A stretch of 57,997 nucleotides of DNA from Puniceibacterium sp. (GTDB lineage Bacteria; Pseudomonadota; Alphaproteobacteria; Rhodobacterales; Rhodobacteraceae), in NCBI GenBank assembly GCA_024636635.1, contig JAGXGV010000149.1:1-57997 (forward strand), given 5' to 3'. Under the pieces are notes generated by a model. It saw only the letters and a list, made by a program, of their open reading frames with translations. It was not told the origin of the DNA and made no database searches. The position numbers and the translations under genes were made by a program. Below are positions 33,082 to 41,528 of the stretch, in pieces (positions within the stretch are counted from its first letter, which is position 1; each line of letters begins with the position of its first letter).

Positions 33082-33282
33082 TCAGTAATGCGGTGGCTTT
33101 TCGTCGCCCAGGATGACTGCGCCGCTTGACTCTGCCTCGCGGCCGGCCTCGCGCTGCATCAGCATCCCGACCCGGACAGTGAGGCGGGCGATTTCCTGGT
33201 CCTGGCGCGCAACCGTGTCACTGAGATCATCCACGGCGCGGATGAGATGGGCGAGGCGTTCCTCGAGTTCTGTATCTTGCAT
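33082..33282 (-). CDS. slyX: SlyX family protein
   Basis: A 66-residue protein, MQDTELEERLAHLIRAVDD onward. It is nearly all a coiled coil with the family pattern L-D-D-L-S-D-T-V-A-R-Q-D-Q-E-I-A-x-L and ends in D-E-K-P-P-H-Y, the typical SlyX tail. The function is unknown. The stop lies 7 bp from the end of the convergent lipoprotein gene. Confidence 0.88.
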   Translation of the reverse strand: MQDTELEERLAHLIRAVDDLSDTVARQDQEIARLTVRVGMLMQREAGREAESSGAVILGDEKPPHY

Positions 33283-33667
33283 GGCAATCTCCGGCGGCTG
33301 CGACCGGGCATAGTCGTACTTCCCCTCTGGCGCAACGGCAGGGTGGCGATGGTGCAGGGGGGCTGTCTGCCCCCCGCCTTGCCGGGGCAAGGCCCCCCCC
33401 GAGGATATTTGAAACCCGGAGAATTGGGGGGCTGGTCCCATCCTGGCCCTGTGCGGGAGATTTCCGGCCGACGCGCCGGGCGACCCCGTTATGGTCAGGG
33501 GCGGCTTGCCCCCTGTGGGCCGAGCGGCTACATGGGCGTCGCAGCAGATCCGGACGGGAACGCACCATGGCCAAGATCCCTTTAACCATCCATCGCCGGG
33601 CCGCCTGGATTGTTGGACATCCTTCCTGTCCCGTTTCGGATGCCGGTGTGACGCATCGGGTGCGGTC
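33283..33667. other. Gene-free stretch upstream of hisZ
   Basis: 385 bp between slyX and hisZ. It holds repeat copy E (33357-33424) and presumably the promoters of slyX and hisZ. Open frames here have no recognisable product and look like shadows. Confidence 0.5.
33357..33424 (+). repeat. Intergenic GC-rich repeat, copy E
   Basis: Begins GGGGGGCTGTCTGCCCCCC, has a CTTGCCGGGGCAAG hairpin, then CCCCCCGAGGATATTTGAAA and a GGAGAA end. It shares both ends with copy F inside xdhB and the overall layout with copies A-D. Confidence 0.75.
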
Positions 33668-34750
33668 ATGACCATTGCGGCCCAACGCGCTGAAGCCCAA
33701 AGACTGCGCAGCGCCTTTGAGGCGGCGGGTGGGCAGCCGGTCGAATGTTCCATCCTGCAACCTGCCGAACTGTTTCTTGATCTTTATGGCGAGGATATCC
33801 GTGCACGGGCCTACGTCACTCAGGACCCGGGCCGGGGCGAACAGATGCTGCGACCCGATTTCACGCTGCCCGTGGTACAGATGCACATGTCGCAGGGGGC
33901 CGAGACCGGTCGCTACACCTATTCGGGGGAAGTGTTCCGTCGACAGGAAGACCACCCCGAGCGCGCCTCGGAATATCTTCAGGTCGGATACGAGGTGTTT
34001 GACGGTAACGATCCCGCAGCGGTGGACGCCGAGGTGTTCGCCCTGTTTTCAGATGTCCTGCGCCCCTTTGGATTGCGCGCATCGACCGGCGACATGGGAA
34101 TACTGCTGGCAGCGGTGCGGGGACTGGAGACATCTGAACGGCGGCGGGCCGCACTGTTGCGGCACATCTGGCGGCCCAAGCGGTTCCGCGCGCTGATCGA
34201 CCGGTTCTCGGGGCGTGCGCCGGTGCCGCCGAGCCGCGCAGCGCTTCTTGCGACAGAGGATCCCATGGCAGGCGTCGCAACAATGATCGGGTTGCGTTCG
34301 GCCCAGGAGATCGAGGCGCGGATCGACGCGCTGCGCCAGGATGCGGCCGAGCCACCGCTGAGCGCGGGGCAGGTGGCGCTGATCGATGCCGTTCTGGCGG
34401 TGCGCGAAACCTGCGTCTTTGCGCTTGAACATCTGCGCGACATCTCTGTGGACATGCCGGCCATCGGCGAAGCCGTCGAACGGTTCGCGCAGCGCAGCGA
34501 GGCGATGTACCGACGCGGGGTCGATGTGGCCTCGCTTGATTTCGAGGCGGCTTATGGGCGGACCTCGATGGAGTATTACGACGGATTCGTGTTTGGCTTC
34601 TACGCCGAGGCCCGCCCCGATCTGCCCCCTGTGGCCACGGGCGGGCGATATGATGCGCTGACACGGCGGCTTGGGTCCGGCGCGTCGGCCCCGGCGGTGG
34701 GCGGGGTGATCCGGCCCGATATCATCTGCGCCCTGGAGAGCCGGTCATGA
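33668..34750 (+). CDS. hisZ: ATP phosphoribosyltransferase regulatory subunit
   Basis: A 360-residue class-II aminoacyl-tRNA-synthetase-like protein. LRPDFTLPVVQMHM and YTYSGEVFRRQ correspond to synthetase motif 2; TGGRYDALTRRLG near the C-terminus is the motif 3-like end. HisZ has no synthetase activity; it forms an octamer with short HisG and makes it active and histidine-sensitive. Start ATG 33668. Its stop overlaps the hisG ATG as ATGA. Confidence 0.94.
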   Translation: MTIAAQRAEAQRLRSAFEAAGGQPVECSILQPAELFLDLYGEDIRARAYVTQDPGRGEQMLRPDFTLPVVQMHMSQGAETGRYTYSGEVFRRQEDHPERASEYLQVGYEVFDGNDPAAVDAEVFALFSDVLRPFGLRASTGDMGILLAAVRGLETSERRRAALLRHIWRPKRFRALIDRFSGRAPVPPSRAALLATEDPMAGVATMIGLRSAQEIEARIDALRQDAAEPPLSAGQVALIDAVLAVRETCVFALEHLRDISVDMPAIGEAVERFAQRSEAMYRRGVDVASLDFEAAYGRTSMEYYDGFVFGFYAEARPDLPPVATGGRYDALTRRLGSGASAPAVGGVIRPDIICALESRS

Positions 34751-35466
34751 GCGTGAAGCTGGGGGTCCCCTCCAAGGGGCGGCTGATGGAGAAGACGTTT
34801 GAATGGTTCGCCCAGCATGGCGTCATGCTGAGCCGGACAGGATCGGAACGTGAATATGCCGGGGCGGTTGCAGGAGTCGAAGGCATCGACCTGGTGCTGC
34901 TTTCGGCAGGAGAGATTCCGCGCGAACTGGCGGCGGGGCGCATCCATCTTGGGGTGACCGGCACGGATCTGATCCGCGAAAAGCTGGTGCAATGGGACCA
35001 GAAGGTCGAGGAAGTGTGCGCGCTGGGCTTTGGCTATGCGGATCTGGTCGTCGCGGTGCCGCAGGCCTGGGTCGATGTGGATACGCTGGACGATCTGGAT
35101 GCGGCGGCGTCCGCGTTCAGGGCGGAACACGGTTTTCGCCTGCGCATCGCGACCAAGTATCACCGGCTGACGCGCGAGTATCTGCGCCATGGCGGGGTGG
35201 CCGACTATCAGTTGGTGGACAGCCAGGGCGCGACGGAAGGCACGGTGAAAAACCTGACTGCCGAGGCGATTGCCGACATTACGTCGAGCGGAGAGACGCT
35301 GCGCGCCAATCACCTCAAGATCCTGAACGAGGAGCCTGTGCTGCGCTCTCAGGCCACCCTGTTGCGCAGCCGCACAGCGCCGCGGGACAGCCAGCACAAG
35401 CGGGCGCTGATCGCTCTGTACGATGCTCTGGGGCTGGATGTGCGCAATCGGATGGTCGAAGGTTAG
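34747..35466 (+). CDS. hisG: ATP phosphoribosyltransferase, short form
   Basis: A 239-residue HisG_S catalytic subunit for the first step of histidine synthesis (ATP + PRPP). KLGVPSKGRLMEKT opens the protein, AGRIHLGVTGTDLI is the PRPP-site region and VDSQGATEGTVKNL a later conserved loop. It lacks the C-terminal regulatory domain of long HisG, in agreement with the coupled hisZ. A terminator follows about 150 bp downstream. Confidence 0.96.
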   Translation: MSVKLGVPSKGRLMEKTFEWFAQHGVMLSRTGSEREYAGAVAGVEGIDLVLLSAGEIPRELAAGRIHLGVTGTDLIREKLVQWDQKVEEVCALGFGYADLVVAVPQAWVDVDTLDDLDAAASAFRAEHGFRLRIATKYHRLTREYLRHGGVADYQLVDSQGATEGTVKNLTAEAIADITSSGETLRANHLKILNEEPVLRSQATLLRSRTAPRDSQHKRALIALYDALGLDVRNRMVEG

Positions 35467-35618
35467 GGTAGTGTGCAGCTTCGGCCCGAAGGCAAGACGC
35501 AGACGCTGAGCGGCGATGCGAAGCAGGCTTCGGGGTGGTCAAGCGGCCATGCGAACCACGGTCAGAGTGGCTTGCCGTTTTGCGGCGATATGCGCCTGGC
35601 GACAGGTCATGTCCGAGG

Positions 35619-35648
35619 GCCCTGACGCTGGGGCGTCAGGGCTCTTTC
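35619..35648 (+). terminator. Terminator-like hairpin downstream of hisG
   Basis: A perfect 10 bp stem GCCCTGACGC / GCGTCAGGGC with a TGGG loop, followed by TCTTTC. It lies between hisG (+) and convergent yghU (-). It most likely ends the hisZG transcript and could work both ways, though the T-tract is short. Confidence 0.65.
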
Positions 35649-35672
35649 GATACGGCGCACATCAGTACAGGT

Positions 35673-36536
35673 TTATTCTGCCGCCATCTTGTCTGCGGTT
35701 CTTGTGTCAAAGTCCGATGCGTCATGGCGTTCATGCAGTTGGGTTTCAGGCTCACCAAAAGTCCGGTTGACCATCCGGCCGCGCTGGACAGCCGGGCGGG
35801 CATCGATCTTTTCCGCCCAGGCCATGACATGGCTGTAGCTCTGCACATCCAGGAACTCTGAGGCGGAATAGAGCCGTCCCAGAACCAACTGGCCGTACCA
35901 GGACCAGATCGCAATATCCGCGATGGTGTAGTCATCGCCGGCGACGAAGGGCATCTCGGCCAGCCGCTTGTCGAGCACATCGAGCTGGCGTTTCGTTTCC
36001 ATCGTGAAGCGGTTGATGGGATATTCCCATTTCTCCGGGGCATAGGCGTAGAAGTGGCCGAAACTGCCGCCAAGATAGGGTGCCGATCCCATCTGCCAGA
36101 ACAGCCAGCTGAGCATCTCCGGGCGTTTTTCCGGATCTCCGAGGAACGCCGAGAACTTTTCGGCAAGGTGCAGAAGGATGGCACCGGATTCAAAAAGTCG
36201 CACGGGTGCATCGCCGCTCAGATCCAGAAGGGCAGGGATCTTTGAGTTGGGATTGATTTCGACAAAGCCGCTGCCGAACTGGTCACCGTCGCCGATCCTG
36301 ATCAGCCAGGCATCATATTCTGCATCCGTGTGCCCCGCCGCCAGCAATTCTTCGAACATCACGGTCACCTTGACCCCATTGGGCGTGGCGAGCGAATAAA
36401 GCTGGAAGGGATGGGCGCCTGTCTGAAGCGCCTTTTCATGGGTCGCGCCCGAGACTGGGCGGTTGGTCTTGGCGAACTTGCCACCGGATTCGGCGTCCTC
36501 AGTCCAGACTTTGGGCGGGGTGTAGCTGTCGGTCAT
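35673..36536 (-). CDS. yghU: Glutathione-dependent disulfide-bond oxidoreductase, YghU type
   Basis: A 287-residue GST-fold protein of the Nu class. The N-terminal extension with NRPVSGATHEK precedes the thioredoxin-like domain (YSLATPNGVKVTVMFEELLAAG); NPNSKIPALLD and FESGAILLHLAEK bind two glutathiones. The all-helical domain has FWQMGSAPYLGGSFGHFY. YghU enzymes reduce small disulfides and peroxides. AAGGAAG upstream supports ATG 36536. Confidence 0.94.
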   Translation of the reverse strand: MTDSYTPPKVWTEDAESGGKFAKTNRPVSGATHEKALQTGAHPFQLYSLATPNGVKVTVMFEELLAAGHTDAEYDAWLIRIGDGDQFGSGFVEINPNSKIPALLDLSGDAPVRLFESGAILLHLAEKFSAFLGDPEKRPEMLSWLFWQMGSAPYLGGSFGHFYAYAPEKWEYPINRFTMETKRQLDVLDKRLAEMPFVAGDDYTIADIAIWSWYGQLVLGRLYSASEFLDVQSYSHVMAWAEKIDARPAVQRGRMVNRTFGEPETQLHERHDASDFDTRTADKMAAE

Positions 36537-36860
36537 AACAAGGCTTCCTTCATTGTCGTTCCTTTCGCATGTAAACCATTCAGCCGAAAATACCATGTCG
36601 CGGACCGCTGTCGCGATCGTGACGGCCACGTGGGGCAAGGGGTCCGGGGCTGAAGTCGCGGCGCGGCGGCTGACATGACTGCGGCGCAGGCAAGTATCCG
36701 GGGTCAGTACGGGCAAGGCCGGTCAGGTCGCTGCTGTGCGCGAAAACCGGGCTTGGCGTGTATTCATGTCATTTCCCGGGCATAAGCGCCAGAACGTCGA
36801 CCCCTTCTGCCATGGCGAAGGAAATCACAGTCTGTCGGCGCCCCAAGTGGCCTTTGATCC
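36537..36860. other. Gene-free stretch between yghU and the E2 gene
   Basis: 324 bp. The part next to 36536 should carry the yghU promoter. I see no gene, repeat or strong terminator for the E2 operon in it. Confidence 0.5.
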
Positions 36861-37751
36861 TCAGAACAGCATCCGTTTCGGTTCGCCCAGCAACGCGGCG
36901 TAGAACGACAGAAAACGCGCGGCGTCCGCGCCGTTGATGACACGGTGGTCATAGCTGAGGTCGAGGGGCACCATGGGCACGGGCCGGGGCACGTCGCCGT
37001 CCCAGACGGTGACAGTCTGGGTGCGCGTGATGCCGAGGATTGCCAGTTCCGGCGGGTTGACGATGGGGGTGAAGGCCGTGCCGCCGATGCCGCCCAGATT
37101 GGTGATCGTCATCGACGCGCCGCCCATTTCGTCCGGGCGCACCTTGCGGTCCTGGGCACGGCGGGCAAGGTCGGAAATTTCGGCGGCGATCTGCCAGAGC
37201 CCCTTTTTGTCCACGTCCCGGATCACCGGCACCATAAGCCCGTGGGCCGTGTCGACCGCGATCCCGACATGCACGTAGTCCTTGACGAACAGGGTCTTGC
37301 CATCCGAAGACAGCGACGCGTTGAACCGCGGAAATTCACGCAAGCACCGTGCCAGTGCCTTGGCGTGAAAGGCAAGCGCGGTGAGCCTGATGCGCCGCGC
37401 CTGTGCCTCTGGCCTGAGAGCCGCGCGCAAGGCCTCGATGGCCGAGACATCGGCCTGATCGTGATGCGTCACCGCCGGGATCAGGCTTTGCGCAGCAGCA
37501 AGGTTCTGCGCGGAAAGCTGTGCGAAACGGCTCATCGGTTCCGCGCTTGCCGTGCCGTACAGGCTGTGGTCGATATCCCAGTACGAGGTGCCGTTTGCCG
37601 ATGCCGCAGGGGCCGATGCCGCTGGTGCGGTGCCGCCCAGATCCTCGCGCCCGATGGTCTGGCGACCAAGATCGGCGGCCAGCTTGTCAAGGTCCATGCC
37701 CTTTTCGCGGGCCATTGCGCGGACCGACGGGCTTGCTATCACGTCTGACAT
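36861..37751 (-). CDS. Lipoyl-less E2 acyltransferase of a 2-oxoacid dehydrogenase complex
   Basis: A 296-residue E2 that starts directly with a peripheral-subunit-binding domain (SPSVRAMAREKGMDLDKLAADLG, residues 6-38) and continues with the catalytic acyltransferase domain (about 70-296). No lipoyl domain is present; that part is supplied by the separate protein at 39211-40533. The catalytic motif reads H269-R-V-I-N273-G where E2 enzymes normally have H-x-x-x-D-G, so the Asp is replaced by Asn. It is the last gene of the leftward arm, 10 bp after the aldehyde dehydrogenase gene. The upstream in-frame extension overlaps that gene and is not used. Confidence 0.92.
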   Translation of the reverse strand: MSDVIASPSVRAMAREKGMDLDKLAADLGRQTIGREDLGGTAPAASAPAASANGTSYWDIDHSLYGTASAEPMSRFAQLSAQNLAAAQSLIPAVTHHDQADVSAIEALRAALRPEAQARRIRLTALAFHAKALARCLREFPRFNASLSSDGKTLFVKDYVHVGIAVDTAHGLMVPVIRDVDKKGLWQIAAEISDLARRAQDRKVRPDEMGGASMTITNLGGIGGTAFTPIVNPPELAILGITRTQTVTVWDGDVPRPVPMVPLDLSYDHRVINGADAARFLSFYAALLGEPKRMLF

Positions 37752-37761
37752 GTCTGCCTCC

Positions 37762-39192
37762 CTACCAGCTGGCCGAAATATACTGGGTTTCCATGAATTC
37801 GAGCATGCCTTCATGGCCACCCTCGCGGCCCAGTCCGGATTGTTTGGTCCCGCCAAAAGGCGCCGCCGGGTCCGAGACAAGACCGCGATTAAGCCCGACC
37901 ATTCCATAGTCGAGCCGTTCGCAGACCTGAAGCGCGCGCTTGAAATCCTCCGAAAAGACATAGGCAACCAGCCCGTATTCCGTGTCATTGGCGCGGCGGA
38001 TGACGTCTTCGGTGTCGGTGAATGTCTGGATCGCCGCGACCGGCCCAAAAATCTCGTCATGCACGCAATCGGCATCTTCGGACACGTTGCTCAGCACCGT
38101 GGGCGGATAGTAGTATCCCTTGCCCTCGGGGGCCTTGCCGCCGGTTTCGATCCTTGCACCCTTGGCGACGGCATCGGCCACAAAGGCGACAACCTTGTCA
38201 CGCGTGTCGGCATTGACCAGCGGACCGACATCGACAGACGGGTCGGTGCCGTCCCCGACCTTGAGTGCGGCCATCGCCGCCGACAGCTTTGCGGTATAGG
38301 CCTGGGCAATCTTGTCGTGCACATAGATCCGGTTTGCGGCGGTGCAGGCCTCGCCGAGATTGCGCATCTTGGCCAGCATCGTGCCGGTGACCGCCGTCTC
38401 CAGATCGGCATCCTCGAACACGATAAGCGGCGCGTTGCCGCCCAGTTCCATCGCCGGTTTCAGCACCTGATCGGCGGCGGCATGCAGCAGCTTGCGCCCG
38501 ACGCCGGTCGACCCGGTAAAGCTGACCACCCGCACGCGCGGATCATGCAGCATGTGATCGACCAGCGCGCCACTCCGGCGCGAGGGCAGGACGTTGACCA
38601 GACCCGCAGGCACGCCCGCCTCTTCCAGCAGCGGCATTAGCGCCAGCATGGTCAAAGGCGTTTCCGACGCGGGCTTGATGATCACCGCGCAGCCGGCCGC
38701 CAGCGCGGGTGCGATCTTGCGCGTGCCCATGGCGGCGGGATAGTTCCAGGGCGTCACCAGCACGGCAAGACCCGCCGGTTTATGCTGCACCATGATCCGG
38801 GCGCCGGACGCCGGGGCATGGGTCAGCAGGCCATCGGCGCGCACCGCTTCTTCGGCGAACCAGCGAAAGAATTCGGCGGCATAGGTCGCCTCGCCCATGG
38901 CATCGTTGCGGGCCTTGCCGTTTTCCAGCGTGATCAGATGGGCAAAATGATCCAGCCGTTCGGTCATCAGCTCCCATGCCTTGCGCAACACTTCGGATCT
39001 TTGGCGCGGCGTGCGGGCGGCCCAGTCTTTCATCGCCGCCTCGGCGGCATCCAGCGCCGCATCGGCATCCGCGGTTTCGGCAGAGGCGACCGAGGCGATC
39101 ACCTCTTCGGTGGCCGGATTGATCACGTCAAAGCGTGCGCCATCTGCCCCGGGCTGCCAGGCGCCGTTGATGTAGAGATCGGTATAATCCAT
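37762..39192 (-). CDS. NAD(P)-dependent aldehyde dehydrogenase, succinate-semialdehyde type
   Basis: A 476-residue ALDH. VTPWNYPAAMGTRKIAPALAAG and KPASETPL form the cofactor site, FTGSTGVGRKL the Rossmann loop, ELGGNAPLIV the general-base Glu and LGEACTAANR the catalytic Cys. LNRGLVSDPAAPFGG followed by KQSGLGREGG is typical of GabD-like enzymes. In this operon it may oxidise an aldehyde released by the ThDP-dependent complex rather than succinate semialdehyde itself. It lies between the double-lipoyl and E2 genes. Confidence 0.93.
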   Translation of the reverse strand: MDYTDLYINGAWQPGADGARFDVINPATEEVIASVASAETADADAALDAAEAAMKDWAARTPRQRSEVLRKAWELMTERLDHFAHLITLENGKARNDAMGEATYAAEFFRWFAEEAVRADGLLTHAPASGARIMVQHKPAGLAVLVTPWNYPAAMGTRKIAPALAAGCAVIIKPASETPLTMLALMPLLEEAGVPAGLVNVLPSRRSGALVDHMLHDPRVRVVSFTGSTGVGRKLLHAAADQVLKPAMELGGNAPLIVFEDADLETAVTGTMLAKMRNLGEACTAANRIYVHDKIAQAYTAKLSAAMAALKVGDGTDPSVDVGPLVNADTRDKVVAFVADAVAKGARIETGGKAPEGKGYYYPPTVLSNVSEDADCVHDEIFGPVAAIQTFTDTEDVIRRANDTEYGLVAYVFSEDFKRALQVCERLDYGMVGLNRGLVSDPAAPFGGTKQSGLGREGGHEGMLEFMETQYISASW

Positions 39193-39210
39193 GCGATAAC
39201 TCCGTTGTTC

Positions 39211-40533
39211 CTAAAGCAGATGGCGGAGCGGCTGCTCCATCCGGCCTGCAAAACCTGTCAGCAGGGCAATGGCGTCCTGCGCGGAAAGCTGGTCCGCCCC
39301 GCATTCCAGCGTGACCGTCACAGACGACTTGCGCTGCGAAAGGGTCAGGACCGGGCAGTCTTCCGCGCCGATCTCGACCAGGGACAGGGCGCTGTGTCGC
39401 AAGTCGCGGATGCGAAGCGCCGGGGTGGTGTCGGCGCTTTGCCGTTTGGCCTGTCCGAGCCATGGGCGGTCGGGGTCCTGATAGGCATGTGCGGTGCCGA
39501 AGGTCTCGACCTCGACCAGCAGCGCAGAGTCGTCGGTACGCAGGCAGGCGGCGGCAAACCCGGCCAACAGCGCGTTGGTGTCGCCAATGTCCAGTGTACC
39601 GGAGGCCCAGGCGCAAAACGCCTCGAACCCTGCGGCGGGCAGCCTGGCGCACAACCGTCGAGACGCCGCGCCCGCTGCAGGCGTTGCGGTGGCATCGGGC
39701 AGGTTCGCAAGAGCCTCAAGATCCCGAACGTGGAAAGGTTGGGGATGCCCGACCTCGACCAGCCGGTGCAGATCCAGCCCGCGTTCCAGCGCCAGTCGCC
39801 GGGCCTTGGGCGAGGCGAGGATGCGCCCGTCGCTGCGCGCCGCCGATTGCGGTTTTTCAGGTTTCGGTTTCGCCGGGGCGGGCTTTGTCGCTTCTGCCTG
39901 ATCCGGCGCCGCCGCGGGTGTGGCGGGCGGCTTGTCCGCGCTTCTGGCGCTCTGGGCAAAAGGCGCCTCGGGCTTGTCCGTGCTGATGATCGCGACCACG
40001 CCGCCGACCGGGATATCCTCCCCGGCCTCGGCCAGCAGGGCGGCGACATAGCCGTCGAATCCCGCAGGCACTTCCATCGCCGCCTTGTCGGTCTCGACCT
40101 CGAACAGCACGTCCTCGGCGCCGACCTTGTCGCCCGGCGCCACCTGCCAGCTGACCAGCAACCCGCTATCCTGCGCCATGCCAAGGGCGGGCATGATGAC
40201 CTCGCGCCCCTCGGGCATGGGTTTCGCGCTGGCCTTGTTCTTGGCATCGCTGGCCGGGGCAGAGGCAGAGGCAGGGGCTGTGCCCGACCCTTCGGCACTG
40301 TCGGAGATCCGCGCGATGACCTGACCCACTGGCACGGACTCGCCTGCGGCGGCGGTCACGTCGGTCAGATACCCCTTGCCCTGCGCCTCGACCTCCATCG
40401 TGGCCTTGTCGGTTTCCACCTCGAACAGCGCGTCACCCTCGGCCACGGCATCGCCCGGTTGCTTGAGCCATGAGACGATGACGCCGCTGTCCTGCGCCAT
40501 GCCAAGGGCGGGCATGATGACATCAAGCGGCAT
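39211..40533 (-). CDS. Double-lipoyl E2-like protein with degenerate catalytic domain
   Basis: A 440-residue protein. Lipoyl domain 1 (residues 3-77) has E-T-D-K43-A-T-M-E-V; lipoyl domain 2 (about 112-186) has E-T-D-K150-A-A-M-E-V. A Pro/Ala linker (187-230) leads to a peripheral-subunit-binding domain (238-274, ASPKARRLALERGLDL). The C-terminal 150 residues follow the acyltransferase fold roughly but lack the H-x-x-x-D-G motif, so this part is probably non-catalytic. It likely serves as the swinging-arm carrier between E1 and the separate E2. It overlaps the E1 beta stop by 11 bp. Confidence 0.9.
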   Translation of the reverse strand: MPLDVIMPALGMAQDSGVIVSWLKQPGDAVAEGDALFEVETDKATMEVEAQGKGYLTDVTAAAGESVPVGQVIARISDSAEGSGTAPASASAPASDAKNKASAKPMPEGREVIMPALGMAQDSGLLVSWQVAPGDKVGAEDVLFEVETDKAAMEVPAGFDGYVAALLAEAGEDIPVGGVVAIISTDKPEAPFAQSARSADKPPATPAAAPDQAEATKPAPAKPKPEKPQSAARSDGRILASPKARRLALERGLDLHRLVEVGHPQPFHVRDLEALANLPDATATPAAGAASRRLCARLPAAGFEAFCAWASGTLDIGDTNALLAGFAAACLRTDDSALLVEVETFGTAHAYQDPDRPWLGQAKRQSADTTPALRIRDLRHSALSLVEIGAEDCPVLTLSQRKSSVTVTLECGADQLSAQDAIALLTGFAGRMEQPLRHLL

Positions 40534-41518
40534 GGATCATTTCTCCGGAGCAAAGCTTGCGCGCCATCGCGGCGACGCCTTCGGGTGTCGGCACTGTGAT
40601 ATCCTCGAGAGCGGGGGAAAACGGCACCGGCACATCCATCGCGCCCATGCGCACCACGGGCGCGTCAAGATGATAGAACGCCTTTTCGTTCAACCGCGCG
40701 GCGATCTCTCCGGTGACGCCATAGCTCTGGTGCCCTTCGTCGATGACAATGGCGCGGCTGGTCTTTTTCACCGACTTTATCAGGGTTTCCTCATCCAGCG
40801 GCACGATGGTGCGCGGGTCGATCACCTCGGCGCTGATGCCTTCACTCGCCAGAATGTCAGCGGCGGCTTCGGCCACCTGCACCATCGACGAGGTGCCGAT
40901 CAGGGTGATATCGGTCCCCTCACGCTTGACGTTCGCAACGCCGAAGGGGATCAGATATTCCTCTTCCGGCACGGGCGCCTTGTCCTGATACATCAGCTTG
41001 TCTTCAAAGATCACCACCGGGTTGTTGTCCCGGATGGCGGTCTTCATCAGGCCCTTCGCCTCGTAGGCCGAAGAGGGCATTGCCACCTTCAGTCCCGGAA
41101 TATGCGCGACAAGGGCATGCAGCGACTGCGAATGTTGCGCGGCCGAGCGGCGTGTGGCGCCCATGTTGGTGCGCAGCACCATCGGCACCGAAAGCTTGCC
41201 GCCCGACATGTAATGCGTCTTGGCCGCTTGATTGCAAAGCTGATCCATCACCAGAAAGATGAAATCGCCGAACATCAGGTCGACAATGGGCCGGGTGCCG
41301 GTCATCGCGGCCCCTACCGCCAGCCCAACGAAACCCGGTTCAGAAATCGGCGTGTCGATGACGCGCTCGGTGCCGAATTCCTCGACCAGACCGGCCAGCA
41401 CCTTGAACGGCGTGCCCGCCTCGGCCACATCTTCGCCCATCAGGAACACGGTGGGATCGCGGCGCATTTCCTCGGCGATGGCCTCGTTCACGGCTTTTGA
41501 GAGTGTGATTTCCCGCAT
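40523..41518 (-). CDS. 2-oxoacid/acetoin dehydrogenase E1 beta subunit
   Basis: A 331-residue transketolase-like E1 beta. MGEDVAEAGTPFKV, the DTPISEPGFVGLAVGAAM region and DQLCNQAAKTHYMSGG match AcoB/PdhB; the C-terminal domain has DPRTIVPLDEETLIKSVKKT. It completes the ThDP site with E1 alpha. GAGGAGG lies just upstream of the Met at 41518. Size fits acetoin dehydrogenase and short PDH E1 beta alike. It follows E1 alpha with a 10 bp gap. Confidence 0.94.
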   Translation of the reverse strand: MREITLSKAVNEAIAEEMRRDPTVFLMGEDVAEAGTPFKVLAGLVEEFGTERVIDTPISEPGFVGLAVGAAMTGTRPIVDLMFGDFIFLVMDQLCNQAAKTHYMSGGKLSVPMVLRTNMGATRRSAAQHSQSLHALVAHIPGLKVAMPSSAYEAKGLMKTAIRDNNPVVIFEDKLMYQDKAPVPEEEYLIPFGVANVKREGTDITLIGTSSMVQVAEAAADILASEGISAEVIDPRTIVPLDEETLIKSVKKTSRAIVIDEGHQSYGVTGEIAARLNEKAFYHLDAPVVRMGAMDVPVPFSPALEDITVPTPEGVAAMARKLCSGEMIHAA

Positions 41519-41528
41519 GGTATCCTCC

